Below are positions 1-6,188 of a stretch of 7,868 bases of DNA, one piece after another (positions within the stretch are counted from its first letter, which is position 1; each line of letters opens with the position of its first letter). Origin of the DNA: Bacillota bacterium (GTDB taxonomy: Bacteria > Bacillota > DTU030); the NCBI GenBank assembly GCA_012842325.1, contig DUTA01000053.1:1-7868 (forward strand), read 5' to 3'. A program made the position numbers and the translations under genes. The notes under the pieces are model-generated. The model was not told the origin of the DNA and did no database searches. It was given only the letters and a program-made list of their open reading frames with translations.

Positions 1-165
1 ATGACCATGGTGGTGGTGACCCACGAGATGGGCTTTGCCCGGGAGGTTGGGAACCGGGTGCTCTTTATGGACGAAGGCCGGATTGTGGAAGAAGGCCCCC
101 CGGAGAGAATTTTCAGTAATCCCCAAAACCCCCGGACCCAGGCTTTTTTAAGCAAAATATTGTAG
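1..165 (+). CDS. Polar amino acid ABC transporter ATP-binding protein, C-terminal fragment
   Basis: The frame is open from the first base and ends at TAG 163-165, giving the last 54 residues of an ABC ATPase; the gene begins upstream of the window, so the ATG at base 1 is internal. The visible piece has the switch histidine of the H-loop (VVVTHEMGFA, His8), the following beta strand with D-loop-distal signature (VLFMDEGRIVEEG), and the tail ERIFSNPQNPRTQAFLSKIL. This THEMGFA...FMDEGRIVEEG...FLSKIL pattern is typical of the GlnQ/HisP/ArtP family, which powers uptake of glutamine and other polar amino acids from the cytoplasmic face of a membrane permease. Walker A and B lie outside the window. 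The exact substrate cannot be told from this fragment. A terminator follows, so it is the last gene of its operon. Confidence 0.9.
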   Translation: MTMVVVTHEMGFAREVGNRVLFMDEGRIVEEGPPERIFSNPQNPRTQAFLSKIL

Positions 166-168
166 CCG

Positions 169-196
169 GGGCTGCCGGCAACAGGACCGGCAGCCC
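169..196 (+). terminator. GC-rich hairpin after the ABC transporter gene
   Basis: GGGCTGCCGG (169-178) and CCGGCAGCCC (187-196) form a perfect 10 bp stem with an 8-base loop, starting 4 bases after the stop codon. There is no T-run directly behind it, so it may protect the mRNA 3' end or act together with the second hairpin at 203-242. Confidence 0.6.
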
Positions 197-202
197 TGCA
201 GG

Positions 203-242
203 CGCGCCAGGCACGAAATGGCGCGTTTTATTTTACTTTTTT
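203..242 (+). terminator. Rho-independent terminator of the ABC transporter operon
   Basis: CGCGCC (203-208) pairs with GGCGCG (220-225), followed at once by a T-rich tract TTTTATTTTACTTTTTT (226-242). It ends transcription before the c-di-GMP genes. Confidence 0.75.
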
Positions 243-262
243 GTATTATCTCTCTTTAAGTC

Positions 263-291
263 TTGCCAGAATTGTCAAATTGGTATATATT
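263..291 (+). promoter_or_regulatory. Sigma-A type promoter for the EAL gene
   Basis: TTGCCA (263-268) and TATATT (286-291) are separated by exactly 17 bases. Transcription would start near 298, leaving a leader of about 70 bases before the ATG at 370. The position just after a terminator and before a gene supports it. Confidence 0.65.
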
Positions 292-369
292 ATGCCGGGG
301 AGGCAAACTGGCCTTGGCAACTTACGGCTCTTCTATAGGGCACAATTTCCAGCATCAAGGGGGAGGGTA

Positions 370-1404
370 ATGGAAACAAGGGACAAGCGTAAGTCCTCGC
401 AGCTTCGGTACATACAGGAACTGGAAGATAGGCTGCAAGGGGGGGAAAGGGCAGAGCTCGAGCTCGAATACTGCAAAAAGCAGGTGGCGGAGTTTTGGCG
501 TGCAAGGGATGGAAGGAAGGAGCGAGCCGGGGGAAACGGCCGGGCGGCTTCCCGGTACCTGCCGGACAACAGGTTTGCGGACAGGGAAAGGGCGTGGGTA
601 GAGAGGATAAAACTGGCCCTGGCCAGGGAAGAGTTTAAAATCTATTACCAGCCCATTGTCCAGGGGGAAGAAAAACTGGAAATTACCTGGGTGGAGGCCC
701 TCCTGCACTGGCCCAGCCCCGACCTGGGCATGATCTATCCGGACAAATTTATCCCGGCTGCGGAAAAGTCTGGCCTGATCCTGCCCCTGGGGGAATGGGT
801 CCTTTCTACTGCCTGCGCCCAGGTCAGGGACTGGCAGCGGGCGGGGCACTGCCGGCTGAAACTGGCGGTCAATGTTTCCCCCCTGGAACTTGAGCAGGAG
901 GATTTCGTGGCCAGGGTGGAGAGAATCCTGGCGGAAAGGGATTTTGACCCGCAGAAGCTGATCCTGGAAGTAACGGAAAGCGTTGCCGTAGGGGATTTTG
1001 CTTTCCTGGCCGAGAATCTGTCCGCCCTCAGGGAAATGGGCATCGGCATTGCCCTGGACGACATCGGCACCCGCTGTTCTTCCCTGGAATGGGTCAAAAA
1101 ACTGCCGGCGAATATCCTGAAGATCGACCCGGCCTTTGTCCTGGACATAGAGGAAGATGCGGGCAGCAAGGCCATTGTGGCCGCCCTCCTGGACATGGCC
1201 GCTGCCCTCGGCCTGGAAGTTGTGGCCGAAGGGGTGGCAAGTTCCAGGAAGCTGGAACTGCTGCACAAACTGGGATGCCGCTTTTTTCAGGGGAATCTCT
1301 TCAGCCCGCCCGTGCCGGCGGGGGATTTTGCCCCCCTCCTCGGGGGTCTTCCCCCGGCGGATATTAAGGGGATACTGGCCGTGATGCGGTCCGGGAGAAA
1401 GTAA
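370..1404 (+). CDS. Stand-alone EAL domain c-di-GMP phosphodiesterase
   Basis: A 344-residue protein predicted to hydrolyse cyclic di-GMP to pGpG. I chose ATG 370 because GGGGGAGGG (359-367) sits just upstream and because the longer frame (back to TTG 241) would run through the promoter. The first 70 residues are charged and partly helical/coiled with no recognisable sensor domain. The EAL domain covers about 75-330. Catalytic residues known from the family are present: Glu109 in EALLHW, Asn168 in AVNVSP, Glu200/Glu203 in LEVTES, Asp230-Asp231, Lys251 in LKID, Glu287 in VVAEGV and Gln307 in QGN. Loop 6, usually DDFGTGYSSL, reads DDIGTRCSSL, so activity or dimer control may be altered. No membrane segment or GGDEF is seen; the protein should be cytosolic. 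It is followed 126 bases later by a GGDEF gene, with no convincing terminator between, so co-transcription is possible. Confidence 0.9.
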   Translation: METRDKRKSSQLRYIQELEDRLQGGERAELELEYCKKQVAEFWRARDGRKERAGGNGRAASRYLPDNRFADRERAWVERIKLALAREEFKIYYQPIVQGEEKLEITWVEALLHWPSPDLGMIYPDKFIPAAEKSGLILPLGEWVLSTACAQVRDWQRAGHCRLKLAVNVSPLELEQEDFVARVERILAERDFDPQKLILEVTESVAVGDFAFLAENLSALREMGIGIALDDIGTRCSSLEWVKKLPANILKIDPAFVLDIEEDAGSKAIVAALLDMAAALGLEVVAEGVASSRKLELLHKLGCRFFQGNLFSPPVPAGDFAPLLGGLPPADIKGILAVMRSGRK

Positions 1405-1424
1405 TTTTGGGGGGAGCGGCCCCC

Positions 1425-1453
1425 TTGACAAGTAGATATATTCCAATTTTCAT
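1425..1453 (+). promoter_or_regulatory. Possible promoter upstream of the GGDEF gene
   Basis: A perfect -35 TTGACA (1425-1430) is followed after 17 bases by TTTCAT (1448-1453), which matches TATAAT at only 4 of 6 positions and lacks the important second-position A. It is placed sensibly, about 75 bases before the ATG, but is weak as a sigma-A site. Confidence 0.35.
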
Positions 1454-1473
1454 CCTCGGGGAAATTAATTAAG

Positions 1474-1501
1474 GGGGAACGGTCCCCGGCGCGAGCCGGG
1501 G
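1474..1501 (+). promoter_or_regulatory. Two competing hairpins in the leader of the GGDEF gene
   Basis: GGGGA-ACGG-TCCCC (1474-1487) and CCCCGGC-GCGA-GCCGGGG (1484-1501, perfect 7 bp with a GNRA loop) share bases 1484-1487, so only one can form at a time. They end 17 bases before the Shine-Dalgarno GGGAGG (1519-1524). Whether they regulate anything is not shown by the sequence. Confidence 0.4.
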
Positions 1502-1530
1502 GCCGGTGGAACGCAGCTGGGAGGTTAAGG

Positions 1531-4149
1531 ATGAAGAAGGCAGTATTATTATCCTTTGTCTCCATACTGTTTTTGGTGAGCCTTTCGTTCCCAGTCCACA
1601 GCTATCCCGTTGATGAATACTTCTGGCACATCCTCGCAGCCCACGGTCCGGTTATGCTGGTGATCGATCCGGAAACCGGCCGCATTGATTATGCCAGCCA
1701 GGCCGCGGCCGATTTTTTCGGCTACCCGGCGGAAGAGCTGGCCGGGATGGCTGTGGCCAATATCGCCGCCGGCAGCCGGGAAGAGCTGGCGGCAATAATG
1801 GTAGCAGCCCTGACCCGGGAGGAGCATCACTTTACCCTGCAGCACCGGCTGGCCAGCGGGGAGACCAGGACGGTGGAGCTCTATGCCTATCCCTACCTGG
1901 AAGGGGATAGGGAGAAGCTCTTTACCATTGTCCACGATGTAACGGCGGAAAGCCGGCTGGGGGCCCAGAACAGGGCTCTGGCCATAGCCTGTTTCGCTGC
2001 TCTAATGGCCATCATTGCCTGTTTGGTTTTTATTACCCACCTGCGGGAGAAAAACCTGGCGGAATTGAGGCGGAGGAATGAAGAGATAAATCTTTTTAAC
2101 GAACTGCGACGCGGTTTTATGAACGCCATCGACGGCCTCATTTACCTGAAGGACGAGAACCTGCGGTATCTCTTTGCCAACAAGGCCATGGAGGAGTTCT
2201 ACCGGCTGGGGGAGAAGGAAATTGTCGGCCGCGACGACTACGACCTGGGCCCGGCCGCATTGGCCGAAAGAATCAGGAAAACGGACCTGGAGGTCTTGCG
2301 GGAGCAGCGCCTGATTGTGGACCAGATCGAGTGGGGCGGCAGGGTCTTGAAGACCACCAAATTCCCCGTGCGGCTGGTCACGGGCAAATACGGAGTTGGG
2401 GCCTATATTCAGGACGTCACCGAGGAGCATGCCCGGCTGCGGAAGGAAGAACGAAGGCTGCTTAGGAACAGCATCCTGGTGGAAATTCTGGGCCGGAACT
2501 TTTCTTCCACGGACGAGCAGCTGAAACATGCCCTCGATGAGGCCCTGCGGCTGACGGAAAGCAAATACGGCTACCTGCACCTCTACGAGGAAGAAACGGG
2601 GGAGCTCACCCTCCTGGCCTGGTCCCGGGGGGCAGCGGAGGATTGTCAGCTGCCGGACCGGGAGGTCAAGCACCGGCTGGAAAGGGCGGGCCTGCTGGGC
2701 CAGGTGGTGGCCCGGCGCCAGCCTCTAATTGTCAACGATTACCAAAAGGGTTATCCCTCCAAAAAGGAGCTGCCCCCGGGGCATATACCCATCACCCGCT
2801 TCCTGCTGGTCCCGGTTCTCATCGAGGACCGGGTCGTAGCGGTCCTGGGCCTGGCCAACAAGGAGGAGGATTATGACCAGGAGGTTCTCCACCAGGTGAC
2901 GGTCCTGATGAACATGGTCTGGCAGGCAAAGGAGAGGAGAGAAGCCGTCGATAACCTGGCTCTGGAGAGGCAGAAATACTTCCTCACCCTCCTTTCCATC
3001 GGCGACGGGGTAATGGTGGTGGACAGGGAGGGGAAGATTGAGATCCTCAACGAGGCGGCCCAAAAAATGACGGGCTGGTTGGATCGGGAGGCGGTGGGCA
3101 GGCACTACCGGGAGGTCTTTGTCCTGACCCACGAGGAGGAAGGTGGACAGGTCCAGGATCCCATCGCCGCGGCCCTGGCAACGGAAAGGATCCAGAAGCT
3201 GGACAACAAGGCGGTGCTCGTTTCCCGGGACGGGAAGAGGTATCACCTGGAGGACAGCGCCGCTCCCATTAAGGACAGCAGCGGCCATACCATCGGGGTG
3301 GTGCTGGTCTTCAGGGATGTGACGGCGGAGAAGGAACAGCGGAAAAAGATAGAGTACCTGAGCTTCCGGGATCCCCTGACGGGACTTTACAACCGCCGCT
3401 ATGTGGAAGAAAAGCTGCAGGAACTGGATAGCGGCGAGAACCTGCCCCTGTCCATAATTGTGGGGGATATCAACAGCCTGAAGCTGGCCAACGACATCTT
3501 CGGCCACAGCTACGGGGATCAGCTCCTGCAAAGGACGGCGGAAGCGCTCCGGCGGGTGCTCCGCACCGGCGACATCATTGCCCGCTGGGGCGGGGATGAG
3601 TTCCTGGTCCTGCTGCCCCACACCGGAGCCCGGGAGGCGGAAAAGATAGTGGCCCGGATCAAGGATGAGGTGGGCCGGGAATATATCCGGGGCATCCAGG
3701 GCACCATATCCCTGGGCTTTGCCACCAAGGAGAAGGTGGAACAGAAGGTCCTGCAGGTTATAAAACAGGCGGAAGATGCCATGTACACGGAAAAATCCCT
3801 GGGCAGGGCCGGCAACGACCGCCGGATGCTGGGCAATCTGCTGGTGGCCTTCCACAAAGCCAGCCCCCGGGAAAGCGGCCATGCCGATCGGGTTGCCCGC
3901 CTTTGCCGCAATTTCGGCATCAAGCTGGGGCTTGCCCCGCGGGAACTGGAGCGGCTGGTGGAAGCCGGTTTCTTCCATGACCTGGGTAAGATTGTCCTCG
4001 ACCGGGAGGTCCTGAACAAGGTGGGGGTGCTGACGGAGCAGGAATGGTGTCAGGTAAAGAGGCATCCCGTTGTGGGCTGCCGCATCCTCAAACTCTTTGA
4101 CGAGACCTTTGACCTGGCCGACATTGTCCTTTCCCACCACGAGCGGTGA
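1531..4149 (+). CDS. Membrane sensor PAS-PAS-GAF-PAS-GGDEF with truncated HD-GYP domain
   Basis: An 872-residue multidomain c-di-GMP enzyme. GGGAGG (1519-1524) sits 6 bases before the ATG. Order: N-terminal hydrophobic segment 1-24 (signal or membrane anchor); PAS 28-140, probably outside the cytoplasm; membrane helix 149-170; PAS about 195-298; GAF about 313-468; PAS about 484-600; GGDEF about 606-765; HD-GYP from 770. The GGDEF part looks active: NRRY, Asp646 in VGDINSLKLANDIFGH, GGDEF at 687-691, and an inhibitory RxxD site at 678-681, five residues upstream. The HD-GYP part has GHADRVA, HD at 816-817 in HDLGK, His845 and HH at 869-870, then stops at HHER with TGA 4147-4149. The family continues WDGxGYP; here TGA replaces TGG and the remaining 77 codons stay open to 4380. 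As written, the protein is likely a diguanylate cyclase with a broken phosphodiesterase half. Read-through would yield 949 residues. A sequencing error is possible. Confidence 0.9.
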   Translation: MKKAVLLSFVSILFLVSLSFPVHSYPVDEYFWHILAAHGPVMLVIDPETGRIDYASQAAADFFGYPAEELAGMAVANIAAGSREELAAIMVAALTREEHHFTLQHRLASGETRTVELYAYPYLEGDREKLFTIVHDVTAESRLGAQNRALAIACFAALMAIIACLVFITHLREKNLAELRRRNEEINLFNELRRGFMNAIDGLIYLKDENLRYLFANKAMEEFYRLGEKEIVGRDDYDLGPAALAERIRKTDLEVLREQRLIVDQIEWGGRVLKTTKFPVRLVTGKYGVGAYIQDVTEEHARLRKEERRLLRNSILVEILGRNFSSTDEQLKHALDEALRLTESKYGYLHLYEEETGELTLLAWSRGAAEDCQLPDREVKHRLERAGLLGQVVARRQPLIVNDYQKGYPSKKELPPGHIPITRFLLVPVLIEDRVVAVLGLANKEEDYDQEVLHQVTVLMNMVWQAKERREAVDNLALERQKYFLTLLSIGDGVMVVDREGKIEILNEAAQKMTGWLDREAVGRHYREVFVLTHEEEGGQVQDPIAAALATERIQKLDNKAVLVSRDGKRYHLEDSAAPIKDSSGHTIGVVLVFRDVTAEKEQRKKIEYLSFRDPLTGLYNRRYVEEKLQELDSGENLPLSIIVGDINSLKLANDIFGHSYGDQLLQRTAEALRRVLRTGDIIARWGGDEFLVLLPHTGAREAEKIVARIKDEVGREYIRGIQGTISLGFATKEKVEQKVLQVIKQAEDAMYTEKSLGRAGNDRRMLGNLLVAFHKASPRESGHADRVARLCRNFGIKLGLAPRELERLVEAGFFHDLGKIVLDREVLNKVGVLTEQEWCQVKRHPVVGCRILKLFDETFDLADIVLSHHER

Positions 4150-4380
4150 GACGGCACCGGTTACCCCGTGGGTCTTAAAGGGGAGGAGATCCCCCTGCTT
4201 TCCCGGATTGTGACTCTGGTCGAGGCCTACGATGCCATGGTCAGCGGCTTCTACAGCGGCAGCCCCCTGGAGAAGGAGGAAGCCCTGGCCATTATTGAAG
4301 CCGGAGCCGGCTCCCAGTTTGACCCCCGGCTGGCCTGGGCCTTCCGCGGGTTCATTGCCGCCGGCGAAAAAGTTGGGTAA
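4150..4380 (+). pseudogene. Severed C-terminal part of the HD-GYP domain, in frame after the TGA
   Basis: Reading straight on from the TGA in the same frame gives DGTGYPVGLKGEEIP, then DAMVSGFYSG, then AGSQFDP and TAA at 4378-4380: the expected remainder of an HD-GYP domain (GYP motif, GLKGxEIP, DAM, QFDP). It aligns residue by residue with DGLKGDEIP...DAMTSHRPY...RQFDP of the intact HD-GYP gene at 6474. The only candidate start, GTG 4168, lies after the GYP motif and has no Shine-Dalgarno, so independent translation is unlikely. The usual DRPY stretch is changed to GFYSG, a hint that this half was already diverging. It is best read as the lost end of the 1531 gene, or as its true C-terminus if the TGA is read through or is an error. 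Confidence 0.85.
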
Positions 4381-4403
4381 TTTGGTTTGACTTTCCCGCC
4401 GGC
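4360..4403 (+). repeat. Inverted repeat spanning the end of the HD-GYP tail and the csp promoter
   Basis: GCCGGCG-AA-AAAGT (4360-4373) pairs with ACTTT-CC-CGCCGGC (4390-4403): 12 of 14 positions pair, with a 16-base loop. It covers the TAA at 4378 and the -35 of the csp promoter. No T-run follows, so it is a poor intrinsic terminator; it may slow polymerase, guard the 3' end or be an operator. Confidence 0.5.
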
Positions 4404-4415
4404 CTGTGGTACGAT
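4387..4415 (+). promoter_or_regulatory. Sigma-A type promoter for the cold-shock gene
   Basis: TTGACT (4387-4392) and TACGAT (4410-4415) with a 17-base spacer. Transcription would start near 4422, about 50 bases before the csp ATG. Confidence 0.75.
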
Positions 4416-4471
4416 GATTAAGCAAATGTGGGCTCGAGGGCTCAGAGAAACATTAGGGAGGAATGTGCAAC

Positions 4472-4669
4472 ATGCAAGGCCGTGTCAAGTGGTTCAATGC
4501 GGAGAAAGGGTACGGATTCATTGAGAGGGAAGATGGTGACGACGTCTTCGTACACTACTCCGCCATCCAGGAAGAAGGGTTTAAGACCCTCCAGGAAGGT
4601 CAGCAAGTGGAATTCGACATCGTTGAAGGTGCCCGAGGCCCACAGGCTGCCAACGTGGTTAAGCTCTAA
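4472..4669 (+). CDS. Cold-shock protein, CspA family
   Basis: A 65-residue single-domain cold-shock protein, the normal family length. It binds single-stranded RNA and DNA in the cytoplasm and keeps mRNA unfolded. The start is ATG 4472: GGGAGG (4456-4461) lies 10 bases upstream, whereas the in-frame ATG 4463 would leave only 1 base; the protein then begins MQGRVKWFNAEKGYGFI as in the family. RNP1 is KGYGFI (12-17) and RNP2 is VFVHY (25-29), followed by SAI; aromatic residues Trp7, Phe8, Tyr14, Phe16, Phe26, His28 of the nucleic acid face are present. It has its own promoter and terminator and so is monocistronic. The leader is only about 50 bases, much shorter than the long thermosensing leader of E. 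coli cspA, and I see no elaborate fold in it. Confidence 0.97.
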   Translation: MQGRVKWFNAEKGYGFIEREDGDDVFVHYSAIQEEGFKTLQEGQQVEFDIVEGARGPQAANVVKL

Positions 4670-4686
4670 ATTTTTGCGACATCTTA

Positions 4687-4719
4687 GCCCCGGTACTGAG
4701 CCGGGGCATTGCTTTTTTT
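4687..4719 (+). terminator. Rho-independent terminator of csp
   Basis: GCCCCGG (4687-4693) pairs with CCGGGGC (4701-4707), 7-base loop, followed by ATTGC and a run of seven T (4713-4719). Confidence 0.85.
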
Positions 4720-4744
4720 CTCCCCTGTTAATTTTAACCTGCTG

Positions 4745-4771
4745 GCAGGATTTTCTGGTACTATCGGGAAT
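4745..4771 (+). promoter_or_regulatory. Predicted SigH (Spo0H) promoter of hpf
   Basis: GCAGGATTT (4745-4753), 11 bases, CGGGAAT (4765-4771). The B. subtilis SigH consensus is RnAGGAwWW - 11 to 12 bases - RnnGAAT; only the first base of the -10 box (C for R) departs. Known fact: B. subtilis hpf (yvyD) is transcribed by SigH and SigB. No good sigma-A pair was found: TACTAT (4759-4764) has no -35. Confidence 0.65.
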
Positions 4772-4801
4772 AATATATATTAAAAGGAAAGGAGTGGTGT
4801 T

Positions 4802-5335
4802 ATGCGGATTACAGTTAAAGGAAAGAACATCGCGGTAACACCAGCCTTGCGCCAGTATGTGGAGAAGAAGCTGTCCAAGCTGGAACGGTATTTTGACAAT
4901 ATCGATGAGGCCATCACCACCCTCTCGGTGGAAAAGGAGCGGCACATTGTGGAGGTGACGGTACCCTTAAACGGCGGCATGCTTCTCCGGGGGGAAGAAG
5001 AAACCAACGACATGTATGCCTCCATCGACCTGGTCGTGGAGAAGCTGGAGCGGCAGATCGAAAAGTACAAGACCAAAATCGCCCGGAAGATGAAGGACGG
5101 CAAGCTCCTCGATCTGGCCCCGAGCCAGGAGAAAAGTGCCGGGGAGGAGGAGCCCCGCCTTGTCCGGACCAAGCGCTTTGCCGTCAAGCCCATGACCGTT
5201 GAGGAGGCCATCCTGCAGATGAACCTCCTGGGCCACGATTTCTTCGTCTTCAGCAATGCCGAGTCGGAAGAGGTGAATGTGGTCTACCGCCGCCGGGACG
5301 GGAATTACGGCCTGATTGAACCGGTTTTTGACTAG
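4802..5335 (+). CDS. hpf: Ribosome hibernation promoting factor, long form
   Basis: A 177-residue long HPF. It binds the 30S decoding region and dimerises two 70S ribosomes into inactive 100S particles when growth slows. ATG 4802 has AAAGGAG (4788-4794) seven bases upstream. The N-terminal S30AE domain (about 1-100) begins MRITVKGKNIAVTPALRQYV and contains the basic helix KLERQIEKYKTKIARK. A charged linker (about 101-117) joins it to the C-terminal dimerisation domain (118-177), recognised by VRTKRFAVKPM, EEAILQMNLLGHDFFVF and YRRRDGNYGLIEP. Length and both domains are complete. In many Firmicutes hpf lies just before secA; here an unknown gene, a small peptide gene and an HD-GYP gene come next. 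It has its own predicted SigH promoter and a terminator, so it is likely monocistronic and induced on entry to stationary phase. Confidence 0.97.
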   Translation: MRITVKGKNIAVTPALRQYVEKKLSKLERYFDNIDEAITTLSVEKERHIVEVTVPLNGGMLLRGEEETNDMYASIDLVVEKLERQIEKYKTKIARKMKDGKLLDLAPSQEKSAGEEEPRLVRTKRFAVKPMTVEEAILQMNLLGHDFFVFSNAESEEVNVVYRRRDGNYGLIEPVFD

Positions 5336-5348
5336 GTAGAGGGTGAAC

Positions 5349-5376
5349 AAGCCGGCCCCCAGGGGCCGGCTTTCTG
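5349..5376 (+). terminator. Terminator of hpf
   Basis: AAGCCGGCCC (5349-5358) and GGGCCGGCTT (5363-5372) form a perfect 10 bp stem with loop CCAG. The T-tract is short (TTTCTG), so the strength comes from the stem. Confidence 0.8.
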
Positions 5377-5443
5377 CGTTGAAAATTAAAAATAGTGGAA
5401 GGCATTGGTGGAGAACCGAATTATTGGCTTTTTTTCGGAAAAA

Positions 5444-5470
5444 GGAGGAATTTTCTCCCACCAGGCGAAT
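5444..5470 (+). promoter_or_regulatory. Predicted SigH (Spo0H) promoter of the 5520 gene
   Basis: GGAGGAATT (5444-5452), 11 bases, GGCGAAT (5464-5470): every defined position of RnAGGAwWW and RnnGAAT matches, and the spacer length equals that of the hpf promoter. Transcription would start near 5478, about 40 bases before the start codon. An AT-rich stretch (TATTAAATATTATATTAG) follows. Confidence 0.65.
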
Positions 5471-5519
5471 TATTAAATATTATATTAGCTAAGCCCGGGG
5501 TGGTGAAGGAGGGAAAGGA

Positions 5520-6164
5520 GTGGAAGATGCGACTATCCTTCCAGCGCAGGAAGACCTGGAAGCCTGTCTGACTGAGGTGCGGGGGATCTCGGCTGCCAGG
5601 GTGGTTATTGCCAAGGGCCAGATCGAAGCCATCCATATTCTGGCCGAGCCTGACCGGAACCCCAAGCAGGTGGTGCGGGACGTAGAATCCGCCCTGCAGG
5701 CCCGCTTTGGGATCGATATCGACCACAAGAAGATCAGCGTTGCCCAGGTGAATGGACAGATACAATTTCCTCCTTCCGCACGGCCTCGCCTGGTAGCCAT
5801 TGGTTTTACCGCCTCCAATAACCGGGCCACCGCCCGGGTAGAATTGGAGTTTGGCCGGGATTTGTACGAGGGTGAGGCAGAGGGCCCCAATACCAGCTTC
5901 AATAAATTGCGCCTGACGGCGGCGGCAGCCCTGAAGGCCATCGAGAGCTTCACCCGGCAGCGGTGTACCTTTCTGTTGGAAGATGTGGCCGTCGTGCCCA
6001 CGGGACGGTGGGAGACGGCCGTGGTGGTGGTAACGGCCCTGACCCAGGGGAGGGAAGAACGACTGGCCGGTGCTGTCCTGGTGGAAGGAGACCGGGCGGA
6101 AGCGGTGGTCAAGGCAACTCTTTCTGCTGTGAACCGCAGATTGTCCTTTCTTTCTGCTAAATAA
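5520..6164 (+). CDS. Conserved-looking protein of unknown function, two-domain
   Basis: A 214-residue soluble protein that I cannot name. The start is GTG 5520: AAGGAGGG (5506-5513) is 6 bases upstream, and the ATG at 5527 is in another frame. No signal peptide or membrane helix. Two parts can be seen. Residues 1-80 look like a small alpha/beta module with RVVIAKGQIEAIHILAEPDR, NPKQVVRDVESALQARFGIDIDHKKISVAQV: the strand-helix pattern and conserved-looking NPKQ...DIDHKKI hint at an ACT-like regulatory or nucleic acid binding fold. Residues 88-210 have strands with GEAEGPNT then a long Ala-rich helix (KLRLTAAAALKAIESF) and further strands, loosely recalling the allosteric domain of 2-isopropylmalate synthase. 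Both resemblances are impressions, not assignments. It stands alone between the hpf terminator and the small-peptide locus. Its predicted SigH promoter points to a stationary-phase or early sporulation role. Confidence 0.85.
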   Translation: MEDATILPAQEDLEACLTEVRGISAARVVIAKGQIEAIHILAEPDRNPKQVVRDVESALQARFGIDIDHKKISVAQVNGQIQFPPSARPRLVAIGFTASNNRATARVELEFGRDLYEGEAEGPNTSFNKLRLTAAAALKAIESFTRQRCTFLLEDVAVVPTGRWETAVVVVTALTQGREERLAGAVLVEGDRAEAVVKATLSAVNRRLSFLSAK

Positions 6165-6188
6165 TATGACCGGCGGTTTAAAAACTTA

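Noticed and set aside
298..340. GGCAAAC and GGCAAC segments in the EAL leader, recalling the c-di-GMP-I (GEMM) riboswitch
   Set aside because: The GACGCAAAGC half, the GNRA-capped P2 helix and the P3 arm are absent, and the leader of about 70 bases is too short.
1409..1424. GGGGG-CCCCC hairpin after the EAL gene as a terminator
   Set aside because: The stem is only 5-6 bp and is followed by TTGACA, not a T-run.
355..1446. Long open frame on the minus strand across the EAL gene
   Set aside because: It mirrors a strongly recognised + strand domain, has a Pro/Gly/Gln-rich low-complexity product and no ribosome site. The same applies to minus frames at 2725-4425 and 6498-7580.
4147..4180. TGA as a selenocysteine codon with a downstream bSECIS hairpin
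   Set aside because: Only a weak CAC..GG/CC..GTG stem follows, its spacing and loop do not fit well, and the family position is Trp, not Cys or Sec.
4428..4838. Open frame on the + strand covering csp and its terminator
   Set aside because: It is a different frame from the clear cold-shock protein, runs through the terminator and the hpf promoter, and has no family features.
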